DNA of 64,000 bases, from assembly GCF_001399675.1 (NCBI RefSeq), contig NZ_LJCO01000011.1, positions 124,001 to 188,000 of the forward strand. Direction: 5' to 3'. The DNA comes from Paenalicyclobacillus ferrooxydans. GTDB lineage: Bacteria > Bacillota > Bacilli > Alicyclobacillales > Alicyclobacillaceae. The position numbers and the translations under genes were made by a program. Of the stretch, positions 56,589 to 64,000 are shown in pieces. Under the pieces are notes generated by a model. It was not told where the DNA came from. It saw nothing but the letters and a program-made list of their open reading frames with translations, and made no database searches. Each line of letters opens with the position of its first letter. Position 1 is the stretch's first letter.

Positions 56589-57191
56589 TTATGATACCGT
56601 TGGGTTGGGGTTGTAATCCCAAGTTGCGTCTGTCCGCTTAAATGTTGAGCCAACTAAAATGCTTCCATCACTGTTAATCTTGTAGGTGTACAAATCGAGC
56701 GGGCGAGGAGCCGGTGACGACGGGGTATTTACGCCGTACTTGTTATAGTGGCTCCCGTGGCACGGGCAGAAAAACCAGACGTCGTGACCCACGTCGGATG
56801 CCATGAACTTCGGCTGCGGCTGATCAGAGCCTTCAACGTGACAACCCAGGTGAGTGCACACGTGAGACATGATCATGAGCTTGTTTTGGTACTTAATGAC
56901 GTAGACGTCATTGGCCTTGTCCTGGGAGTTCCACGCGTCATCAATATGTTCTTGAAAATTCACGTGAAGCGGGTATTGGTCATTGAAGTCCGATACCTTC
57001 CAGGTTGTCTTGGAGAACGACCCTGAAGCCGAACGGTGGATTGGGTCGAAAGCGCTGACGACCATTGGAGCCGCAATCAAGGTCCCCATGAACGCGCCCG
57101 TTCCCCCCAAGACATAGCTCAAAAACTGACGTCGCGTAAGCCCCGTAGACTGCTCATCAGGGGTTTGATTGGACGTCTCTTTGTCGGCCAT
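56589..57191 (-). CDS. qcrA: Rieske [2Fe-2S] protein, QcrA-like, with Tat signal
   Basis: QcrA is the Rieske subunit of menaquinol: cytochrome c reductase. The 200-residue protein has a twin-arginine motif T-R-R-Q-F-L (19-24) and anchor (about 25-47). The cluster sites are C-T-H-L-G-C (Cys112, His114) and C-P-C-H-G-S (Cys142, His145), with Cys117-Cys144 as the usual disulfide. ATG 57191 has AAGGAGG 8 nt upstream. qcrB and qcrC, normally next to it, are not here. A weak promoter TTACTA-N17-TATGTT lies at 57292-57320 (minus strand). Confidence 0.92.
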   Translation of the reverse strand: MADKETSNQTPDEQSTGLTRRQFLSYVLGGTGAFMGTLIAAPMVVSAFDPIHRSASGSFSKTTWKVSDFNDQYPLHVNFQEHIDDAWNSQDKANDVYVIKYQNKLMIMSHVCTHLGCHVEGSDQPQPKFMASDVGHDVWFFCPCHGSHYNKYGVNTPSSPAPRPLDLYTYKINSDGSILVGSTFKRTDATWDYNPNPTVS

Positions 57192-57390
57192 TCCTGTTCC
57201 CTCCTTACTGGAGTATCTTACAGTAGGATTGCTGTGGTCCATGATGTTTCACGCATAAAATTAAAATAAGGGCATGGATCCCCTACAGTTTAACATAGTT
57301 CTCTGATGGGATTGTAGTAAGCGAATAAATTGAAACTCGCAAATGACGAAGATTTAGCAAATCGTTCATCATTAGTCCCAGAAAATGACG

Positions 57391-57431
57391 AGCGCTCATC
57401 CACACGGAGATATCCTACGTGGATGAGCGCT
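57391..57431. terminator. Hairpin between gdh and the Rieske gene
   Basis: AGCGCTCATCCAC (57391-57403) is a perfect inverted copy of GTGGATGAGCGCT (57419-57431). Leftward, the direction of gdh, it is followed by CGTCATTTTC; rightward by TGTGTTTTT. It probably ends gdh transcription. Confidence 0.7.
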
Positions 57432-57482
57432 TGTGTTTTTACGCTGGATGTGATTTACGACGGTGTAATCCGAACTCTACTT

Positions 57483-58772
57483 TTATACCCAACCGCGCCA
57501 CCGCATGGCTTCTGCGAATGGTTTCATACCAACCATGTACGCAGCCAGTCGGGTTGGCACTTGATATCGCCGTGCGGTTTTCAGGATGTTCTGTGTGGAT
57601 GAAACCATCATGTCCGTCAATCGCTGGTTGACTTCTTCTTCCGTCCAGTAAAATCCCTGACTGTTTTGGACCCATTCGAAGTAGGAGACTGTGACACCGC
57701 CCGCGTTGGCCAGGACATCCGGGATAATCAGGACACCGCGTTCGTTCAAGATCTCATCTGCTGCGGGAGTTGTCGGTCCGTTGGCCGCTTCAACCACCAT
57801 AGAAGCCTTGATCTCGTGCGCATTCGAAGCGGTAATCTGGTTCTCCAGCGCAGCGGGGACGAGCACGTCGCAGTCTTGGACGAGAAGTTCCTCGTTACTC
57901 ATCACGTGGCTGTAGTTCGTTGTCACCATCCCGAACGAGTCTCGCTTGTCCACTAAAGACGGGATATCAAGGCCTTCGATGTCGTACAAACCACCGCCGG
58001 CATCGCTGATGCCAACCACCTTGACACCCATTTCGTGCAGAATGAGTGCCACATTGCTTCCGACATTACCGAATCCCTGCACAATCACCTTGAGCTCCGT
58101 CAATGTCTTGCCGAGTGCTGCCGCACCTTCCTGCATGGCAACAACGACGCCGTACGCCGTTGCCTTTTCACGCCCGCGTGAACCTCCGAGGACAAGTGGC
58201 TTACCGGTGATAAACCCTGGTGAATCGTATTCGCGGATTCGACTGTATTCGTCATACATCCAAGCCATAATCTGCGGGTTGGTGTACACGTCTGGTGCTG
58301 GTACGTCTTTGGTCGGTCCGACAATCTGGCTCACTGCTCGCACGTAACCTCTGGCTAGACGCTCCTGTTCACCGATGGACATGGTCCTCGGATCGCAAAT
58401 AATCCCGCCTTTGGCACCGCCATAAGGGAGGTTGAAAATGCCGCACTTGATACTCATCCATATAGAGAGGGCCTTCACCTCACCGAGCGTGACATTGGGG
58501 TGGAACCGAATGCCGCCTTTGGTCGGGCCCACAGCATCGTTGTGTTGCGCCCGATAGCCTGTGAACACCTCGGTGTGTCCATCATCCATTCGGACAGGGA
58601 TACGAACAGTCAAGACCCGAATCGGTTCTTTCAATAACTCGTACACCGTTTCCGAATAGCCAAGTCGTGTCAGAGCACTGTGCACAGCCTCTTGCGTGTT
58701 AATGAGCACATCTTCACCTGGTGCCGGCATATTTGCTCCGGCCGCCAATCGCTTTCCGACGTTCATAGCCAT
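57483..58772 (-). CDS. gudB: Glutamate dehydrogenase
   Basis: The 429-residue enzyme interconverts glutamate and 2-oxoglutarate plus ammonia. Motifs: [10 protein letters not shown], the catalytic-lysine segment P-Y-G-G-A-K-G-G-I, and the dinucleotide fold G-F-G-N-V-G-S-N. Length fits the hexameric NAD-type enzymes RocG/GudB; which of these is not decided. ATG 58772 has AGGAG 12 nt upstream; an in-frame extension to 58844 lacks an SD. A divergent membrane-protein gene starts about 110 nt away. Confidence 0.93.
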   Translation of the reverse strand: MAMNVGKRLAAGANMPAPGEDVLINTQEAVHSALTRLGYSETVYELLKEPIRVLTVRIPVRMDDGHTEVFTGYRAQHNDAVGPTKGGIRFHPNVTLGEVKALSIWMSIKCGIFNLPYGGAKGGIICDPRTMSIGEQERLARGYVRAVSQIVGPTKDVPAPDVYTNPQIMAWMYDEYSRIREYDSPGFITGKPLVLGGSRGREKATAYGVVVAMQEGAAALGKTLTELKVIVQGFGNVGSNVALILHEMGVKVVGISDAGGGLYDIEGLDIPSLVDKRDSFGMVTTNYSHVMSNEELLVQDCDVLVPAALENQITASNAHEIKASMVVEAANGPTTPAADEILNERGVLIIPDVLANAGGVTVSYFEWVQNSQGFYWTEEEVNQRLTDMMVSSTQNILKTARRYQVPTRLAAYMVGMKPFAEAMRWRGWV

Positions 58773-58879
58773 ACTGGATGAACGCTCCTCTCCCGCGTTG
58801 CCGTGTTCAAAACTTCCCGTTTCATAATAGAACAGACGGGGCACGATGAAAAGTATACATTTCCGCTTGAGGTGGACCC

Positions 58880-60328
58880 GTGATACCGAGACATGCTTTT
58901 AAGGAAATACACCGTATTGTACGCGACGGAACCTCATCGTCTGTCTTTCATCTGTTTTTTGCAGCCTTGGTTACGGTGATTGTGTTTTTATACTCTCCAT
59001 CTATCTTCTCTGGTGACACAGACACGGCACGCAACTATCTGAATACGATTGTCTCATCGCTGTCAACCATTCTGGCGCTGTGTATATCCATCATCCTGGT
59101 TGCCATCCAAATGACAGCGGGGAATTACACACACCGTGTGCTCGACTTTTACGTACGCTTGCCCTACAACGTGTCCCTATTCTTTTTTTATCTGGCTGCC
59201 ATTATGCACAGCCTGTTTCTCATGGCAAGGATTCGGGACCCGCTGAACGATCCGCTGCCGACCAATCTGTCCCGGGAAATGAGCGCTGATTTGGTACTCG
59301 TGGTCATTTGCTTCTTCAGTTTGCTCCTCTACATGTACGCGGTGGTGCAGCTGCTGAAGCCGGACCGGATCATCGAGTTGATTGTGCGTGAGTACAACCG
59401 GGCTTTCCAACATGGACGTCTGCGAGCAGCCCTCGACAGCGTGGAACAGATCTGTGACATTGCCAAGCGTGCGTCGTCTTTCAGCGATTCTGTAACCGGA
59501 ACGCACTGCCTCGACGTAATGAGCCAGATTGCTGCACGTCTCCCGTTGCCAAAGCGGGAGGACGATCCGTTGTCGATGATTCACGGGAACATGGTCGATC
59601 AGTGGGTGGAAATTGTCGGCGTCGCTGTTAAAGAACGCGACACAGCGGTTTTGACAGGCGTTCTCAACGCGCTTTCTCAGCAGGGGGTGGTCTACGTCGA
59701 AGCTGACTCCTGGCGTGGTGCCGAGCTTGTGATTCGCGCGTACCGGAAGTTGTTATCGACACACTTGCTGACAGACGGCCACGCAGCCTACATCGAAGCG
59801 GTCGTGAAACGTCTCTATCAGTTGTCAGCCTTGTCTGCGACAAAGGGGGCGCGCGGCCAGACTTTTGCACTTCGAACTTGGCATATCGCGCGGGCTATCG
59901 GGGAGGCATCGGTTGCGGCCAATCCGTCGGCGGTAGGCTCTTTGGCTCGCGTTTTTCTAATGACAGAAACCTTTCATCAGACGCTGAACAGCATGACAGA
60001 TAGAGTGGAATGGATGGAGGCGTTGGTCTGCTATTTTCAGCTGTGGAAGGTGTTTGTGCCTCATGCATCGAGATCGGACGCGGCACAGTGGGGAGATTGG
60101 TGGATGAAAGGAGCAGAGGATGAGACACGCGAGTTTGGCATTCAATTGGCGTTTGCATTGACCTGCCATCTTCGCTTGCCTGAGGTGCGGGAGACACTGA
60201 CCTATGTTTGGGCAGTGGTCCCGCATGACATCACCCGTCCGCTAAAAGACCGGCTGACACGGTATCGCTTAGCCTTGTTTGATGGCTGGCCGATTCCGAG
60301 CGTCCGCTCTGCGCTTCCAAAGCAGTAA
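58880..60328 (+). CDS. DUF2254-like membrane protein
   Basis: The 482-residue protein has four hydrophobic spans in its first third (about 22-42, 57-77, 97-115, 136-158) and a large soluble, mostly helical C-terminal part. The segment [20 protein letters not shown] (59-78) followed by N-Y-T-H-R-V-L-D-F resembles DUF2254, a family of unknown function. The call is tentative because the C-terminal region is not recognisable. GTG 58880 has GAGGTGG 4 nt upstream. Divergent from gdh. Confidence 0.6.
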   Translation: MIPRHAFKEIHRIVRDGTSSSVFHLFFAALVTVIVFLYSPSIFSGDTDTARNYLNTIVSSLSTILALCISIILVAIQMTAGNYTHRVLDFYVRLPYNVSLFFFYLAAIMHSLFLMARIRDPLNDPLPTNLSREMSADLVLVVICFFSLLLYMYAVVQLLKPDRIIELIVREYNRAFQHGRLRAALDSVEQICDIAKRASSFSDSVTGTHCLDVMSQIAARLPLPKREDDPLSMIHGNMVDQWVEIVGVAVKERDTAVLTGVLNALSQQGVVYVEADSWRGAELVIRAYRKLLSTHLLTDGHAAYIEAVVKRLYQLSALSATKGARGQTFALRTWHIARAIGEASVAANPSAVGSLARVFLMTETFHQTLNSMTDRVEWMEALVCYFQLWKVFVPHASRSDAAQWGDWWMKGAEDETREFGIQLAFALTCHLRLPEVRETLTYVWAVVPHDITRPLKDRLTRYRLALFDGWPIPSVRSALPKQ

Positions 60329-60396
60329 GTGCAACTCCATCAGTAAGTGCAACCCCATCAGTTACGTGCCACCCAATCACGACGTGCCACTCACTC
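60323..60396. repeat. Degenerate 18-bp tandem repeats at the 3' end of the DUF2254-like gene
   Basis: CAGTAAGTGCAACTCCAT and CAGTAAGTGCAACCCCAT are adjacent near-identical copies; two more diverged copies (CAGTTACGTGCCACC..., CACGACGTGCCACTC...) follow. The first copy contains the stop codon of the gene, so the duplication adds stop-containing DNA rather than protein. Confidence 0.75.
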
Positions 60397-60428
60397 TAAC
60401 GCTCTGGTGGGCAAAACGGGTCGCCGGT

Positions 60429-62261
60429 TCAGGGACGGGCAATCGCGTCGATGAGTGACTTATCAGGTGTCGCATAAAGGGTCTTTTGATGGTCGTAAAG
60501 CACGTGACCGGGCCGCGCGCCGTTTGGCTTCCAGACGTGGCGCGTCTCGGTGTAGTCGACGGGCACATTGACGGATGTCCGCAATTTACTGAAATACGCC
60601 GCCAACAGAGCAGCTTGATGTAACGTGGCTTCGGGTATTGTCCGACGTTCCGTCTGGATGACAACGTGGGATCCAGGGGCGTCTTTGACGTGAAGCCAGA
60701 TGTCGTCCTGTTGACTCCACTTCAGGGTCAAACGGTCGTTTTGCAGGTTGTTGCGCCCAACGCGGATCCGAAATCCATCCACACTGAGGTACTCCTCAGG
60801 CTTGCCGATGTCGTCGTGGGCCTTCGCCTTTGCGCGACTTTGACGTCCCTGATTCCTTGCGTCGCGTTTCCTGTTGAGGAAGCCCTGACGTTCCAGTTCT
60901 GTTCGAATCGCCCCATATCCACTTGGTTCTGTCTGTTCAAGCAGCGCGAGCACACTTTCCAAGTAGTTGATATCCTCAGTCGTCTGTGCGATTTCTTCCG
61001 CAATCAAGGGAATCGCCCGCTTCTTTTTGCTGGCGGTTTTAAAGTAGTGTGTCGCGTTCTGCGTCGCCGATAAGGCTGGGTTCAGATGAATCTCCAGCGG
61101 GTTGTCGTCGTCGTAGAAGTTTGGCAGCGTCACAGACGAAGCACCCTTCTCCACTTGATATGCAAAAGCCATGAGCACTTCTCCGTAGATACGCGGCGTC
61201 TCGGAATCGAGACTTTCAAGGCGCTCGTTCTCCAGCTTGACCAGCTTGCCGCGAAGCTTGTCTAGACTTTCCGTCACAGAGCGTGTGATATTTCGCTGTT
61301 CGGCGGAGAACTGACTCATTGTGAGTGCTGACTGGTACAGTTTCTCAAGCGCTTCGTCATAGGAGTCCATGTTGACAACCCGTGTTTGGGACAACATTCG
61401 AAAAGGCGCAGCTGCGATGGTTTGCCCAAGTTGGTCCTCAGCAACGGTTGCGGGTTCTTTCCTATTGACAGCTTCGTCGTAAATCTGCCGAAGTGCGAGC
61501 AACAGTTGCTCTGCAAAACGCGGTGCTTCCTCGGCAGTGATTGTCCAAGCATCTGTCACTGCAGGGGCCTTGACACCTGTCTCTGCCACCTGACCATCGC
61601 GCGCTCGAAAGAGAGCTTCACGGACCGTCTCCGGACCTGAACCCTGAAGCTGAGACATCACGTTGCGCTCCACCTGCTTTCGTGTTTGCGCATTCGCCAG
61701 AGAATCGACGAGCATCTGAGATTTAAGGTCCTCAATGGACAGTTTGTCTTGCGGCGGCGGAGCCGTGTAGAGGTGTCCTGGCAAGACAGGGCGCACTCGG
61801 CTCATGTCAGGTGTGACATGGACAATCGAGTCGACGATTTTACTCGGGTTCCCAGCTTCATCAGCCTGACAGAAGACGAGGTTGCTGTGTTTACCCATCA
61901 CTTCAAGTATCAAATGATACTTCACGAGATCGCCGAAGTCGTTCTGTGCCTCAATCTCAAGCCCCAAAATGCGCTCCCAACCCGGTTGCCAGACGCTGAT
62001 AATGCGACCGCCTTCAATGCGTCTGCGCAGCAGCATACAGAACATCGGCGGATCTTGCGGATTGTTCGGGCGGATGTGGCGAAGCACGTGCGCACGCGCC
62101 ATTTGACGATGCGCGCTGAGCAAAATCCGTTCGTTTTTGCCCCCGGTCCGAAGTGTCAATACCAGTTCTCGTGCAGAGGGCTGATGCACTTTATCAACTC
62201 GCGCTCCGGCAAACCATGACTGCCATTCATTTGCGAGCACGTGAATCCCTAAACCGTCCAT
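60429..62261 (-). CDS. rqcH: Ribosome quality-control factor RqcH (NEMF/Rqc2/YloA family)
   Basis: RqcH binds stalled 50S subunits with peptidyl-tRNA and adds C-terminal alanine tails to mark the nascent chain for degradation. The 610-residue protein has the NFACT-N domain (about 1-180), a helix-hairpin-helix and coiled-coil middle, and the NFACT-R domain (about 480-590) with D-D-I-W-L-H-V-K-D-A-P-G-S-H-V-V-I. In the position of the functionally important D-R pair it reads Q-P-G-W-E-R (Glu96-Arg97). ATG 62261 has GAGGAGG 7 nt upstream. Divergent from the calcium ATPase gene, as yloA and yloB are neighbours in B. subtilis. Confidence 0.93.
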   Translation of the reverse strand: MDGLGIHVLANEWQSWFAGARVDKVHQPSARELVLTLRTGGKNERILLSAHRQMARAHVLRHIRPNNPQDPPMFCMLLRRRIEGGRIISVWQPGWERILGLEIEAQNDFGDLVKYHLILEVMGKHSNLVFCQADEAGNPSKIVDSIVHVTPDMSRVRPVLPGHLYTAPPPQDKLSIEDLKSQMLVDSLANAQTRKQVERNVMSQLQGSGPETVREALFRARDGQVAETGVKAPAVTDAWTITAEEAPRFAEQLLLALRQIYDEAVNRKEPATVAEDQLGQTIAAAPFRMLSQTRVVNMDSYDEALEKLYQSALTMSQFSAEQRNITRSVTESLDKLRGKLVKLENERLESLDSETPRIYGEVLMAFAYQVEKGASSVTLPNFYDDDNPLEIHLNPALSATQNATHYFKTASKKKRAIPLIAEEIAQTTEDINYLESVLALLEQTEPSGYGAIRTELERQGFLNRKRDARNQGRQSRAKAKAHDDIGKPEEYLSVDGFRIRVGRNNLQNDRLTLKWSQQDDIWLHVKDAPGSHVVIQTERRTIPEATLHQAALLAAYFSKLRTSVNVPVDYTETRHVWKPNGARPGHVLYDHQKTLYATPDKSLIDAIARP

Positions 62262-62407
62262 TCCATTGCCTCCTCGTTTCCGAGTATAACGGCCCTGCTT
62301 CGGCCCCGCAATGAATGTGCTTTGAGGCGCTCGTGTCTTGTTGGACATGTTTTGCGGGAGACAAGCATAGAGATTACGAGACACCAATCGCAGAAGGGGT
62401 GGCTTCG

Positions 62408-64000
62408 GTGGAGAAGAGCTGGCATTCGTTACCCGCCTCCGACTGCCTGAACTTGTTGTCAACGTCTGAAGACGGGCTGACAATCGAGCAGGTGGAGGAG
62501 CGTCGTGAGAAAGTGGGCTTGAATCAGCTCGTTGAGGGCCAACAAGTCTCACTGCTCACTATCTTTTTGAACCAGTTTCGCGACTTTATGATCATTGTAT
62601 TGTTGGCCGCCACCTTGATCTCAGGGTTGCTTGGGGAGTACATGGACGCGATTACAATTGTGGCCATCATTATCCTCAATGGCATTCTCGGCTTCATCCA
62701 AGAGGTCAAGGCAGAGCGGTCGCTCGCGGCGCTTAAGGAGCTGACGGCTCCGATGGCGCGCGTGAGAAGAGCTGGGAAGATCGAGACCATTCCCGCAAAA
62801 GATTTGGTCCCGGGTGACATCGTACTCCTTGAGGGAGGAGACAAGGTGCCTGCCGACGGACGAATCATCAAGTCTCCCGGGCTCGATGTCGAAGAATCAT
62901 CGCTCACCGGTGAATCGGTGCCTGTCATGAAACACGCAAACAAACATGTCGACGAAGCATCGCCGATTGGCGATCGGATCAACATGGTCTACATGGGCAC
63001 GCTGGTCACCCGCGGCAAGGCAGAGTTTGTCGTCACGGAGACCGGAATGAGCACAGAGATGGGCAAAATTGCGGGCCTGATGCAGGCGTCAGAGGAGAGC
63101 TTGACACCACTTCAGAGGCGGCTTGACCAACTCGGCAAACTCCTGGTTTGGGTGTCCCTTGCCATCACGGCATTGGTTGTCGTCACTGGTGTGCTGCACG
63201 GGAACGGCCTCTACAACATGTTCCTGGCCGGTGTGTCCTTGGCCGTTGCAGCGATTCCGGAGGGGCTCCCTGCGATTGTCACAATTGCACTCGCCCTTGG
63301 CGTGCAGCGGATGATCAAAAGAAACGCCATTGTCCGCAAACTGCCTTCCGTTGAGACACTTGGCTGCGCGACAGTTATCTGTTCTGACAAGACAGGAACG
63401 CTCACGCAAAACCGGATGACCGTTCAGCGCGTTTGGGTGGAGAACGAATGGTACAACGTAACCGGCACAGGTTACGATCCGACAGGTGAATTTATCTATG
63501 AGGAACGGGCAGTTCGAGCATTTCGACGAGAAGGTCTGAAGCGGCTGGTGGAAATCGGTGCCACATGCAACAACGCCATCATGAAATCGGTCCAGACCGA
63601 GCAAGGTGAAGAGTGGACATGCGATGGAGACCCAACGGAAGGCGCTCTTCTTGTTATGGCGAAGAAGGCCGGATTTGACGATCCGGAGAGCGTTTACCAC
63701 AGAGTCGATGAGATTCCTTTTGATTCGGACAGGAAGTTGATGTCCGTTTTGGTGGAAGAGGGAGAAGACGTCTATCTGTTCGTGAAAGGCGCGCCTGATG
63801 TCTTGCTCGAACGTGCAACGAAACTTTACATCGGCGGCCGGGAAGAGGCACTTTCGAACACGACCAAGAAACAGATTGTTGCAGCCAATCAGCAGATGGC
63901 CGGTCAGGCTTTGCGCAACATTGCGTTCGGGTACCGGAAGTTCCGGAGCATCGAATCAGCGAAGGCAGAGCAAGACCCTGAGCAAAACGTTGTCTTCGTC
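62408..64000 (+). CDS. yloB: SERCA-type P-type calcium ATPase, partial (3' end beyond window)
   Basis: The visible 531 residues cover the actuator, first four spans and the phosphorylation/nucleotide domains of a P2A ATPase that exports Ca2+. Motifs: L-T-G-E-S-V-P-V (actuator), [12 protein letters not shown] (calcium-binding M4), and the phosphorylated Asp327 in [12 protein letters not shown] 62408 follows AAGGGG by 8 nt. B. subtilis YloB, a spore-stage calcium ATPase, is the likely counterpart. The frame runs open to the window edge, so the gene is cut, not broken. Confidence 0.95.
   Translation, partial: MEKSWHSLPASDCLNLLSTSEDGLTIEQVEERREKVGLNQLVEGQQVSLLTIFLNQFRDFMIIVLLAATLISGLLGEYMDAITIVAIIILNGILGFIQEVKAERSLAALKELTAPMARVRRAGKIETIPAKDLVPGDIVLLEGGDKVPADGRIIKSPGLDVEESSLTGESVPVMKHANKHVDEASPIGDRINMVYMGTLVTRGKAEFVVTETGMSTEMGKIAGLMQASEESLTPLQRRLDQLGKLLVWVSLAITALVVVTGVLHGNGLYNMFLAGVSLAVAAIPEGLPAIVTIALALGVQRMIKRNAIVRKLPSVETLGCATVICSDKTGTLTQNRMTVQRVWVENEWYNVTGTGYDPTGEFIYEERAVRAFRREGLKRLVEIGATCNNAIMKSVQTEQGEEWTCDGDPTEGALLVMAKKAGFDDPESVYHRVDEIPFDSDRKLMSVLVEEGEDVYLFVKGAPDVLLERATKLYIGGREEALSNTTKKQIVAANQQMAGQALRNIAFGYRKFRSIESAKAEQDPEQNVVFV

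Overview
The window is a 64 kb stretch of chromosome from an endospore-forming member of the Bacillota with mid-range G+C. Spore-specific genes (spoIIGA, sigE, sigG, spoVD, spoVE, an rsfA-like gene and a gerC-like gene), bacillithiol synthesis (bshC), a CtsR-type operator on clpP and a PyrR attenuator all point to Bacilli. Gene order follows Bacillus subtilis (yllA-mraZ-dcw-spoIIG-sigG-ylm-divIVA-lspA-pyr-yloA/yloB) but with losses and replacements. An Alicyclobacillus-like genome is my best guess; that is inference, because no rRNA gene is present.

1-12.3 kb is a mixed housekeeping and accessory region: a DUF2892 membrane protein with a repeat-rich N-terminus, clpP, a MidA-like methyltransferase followed by a 29-residue membrane microprotein, a GapB-type glyceraldehyde-3-phosphate dehydrogenase, a cysteine desulfurase-thiI pair for tRNA thiolation, an RsfA-like forespore regulator, a trans-sulfuration enzyme, an isolated GerC-like germination lipoprotein, a ribbon-helix-helix-like protein with a five-copy QVPGQ tail, and a FabG-like reductase. 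12.3-18 kb opens with two striking tandem repeats and then a leucine-degradation operon (biotin carboxylase, mini biotin carrier, HMG-CoA lyase, methylglutaconyl-CoA hydratase, carboxyltransferase).

18-38 kb is bshC plus the division and cell-wall (dcw) cluster: mraZ, rsmH, ftsL, two class B PBPs (pbpB, spoVD), murE, mraY, murD, spoVE, murA, divIB, two DUF881 genes, sbp, ftsA, ftsZ. murA occupies the place where B. subtilis has murG and murB. 38-41 kb is the sporulation cassette spoIIGA-sigE-sigG. 41-47.5 kb is the ylm/divIVA/lspA/rluD block, lacking ylmF (sepF) and ileS. 47.5-56.5 kb is the pyrimidine operon pyrR-pyrB-pyrC-carA-carB-pyrF-pyrE, lacking pyrP, pyrK and pyrD. 56.5-64 kb has an orphan Rieske protein, glutamate dehydrogenase, a DUF2254-like membrane protein, rqcH and, divergently, a SERCA-type calcium ATPase cut off by the window end.

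Most genes form compact co-directional operons with 1-90 nt overlaps and non-ATG starts (many GTG/TTG) supported by strong Shine-Dalgarno (SD) sequences. Regulatory sequence is unusually readable: a CtsR operator over the clpP promoter, four 10-bp MraZ boxes, a sigma-H-like promoter before ftsA, forespore- and mother-cell-type promoters before sigG and ylmC, and a PyrR-controlled attenuator. I see no mobile elements, CRISPR arrays, tRNAs or rRNAs, and no convincing wholly new multi-gene system. The most unusual items are the cluster of short tandem repeats with periods divisible by three, the repeat-bearing proteins, the unrecognised small membrane proteins, and the gene losses and replacements within otherwise conserved operons.
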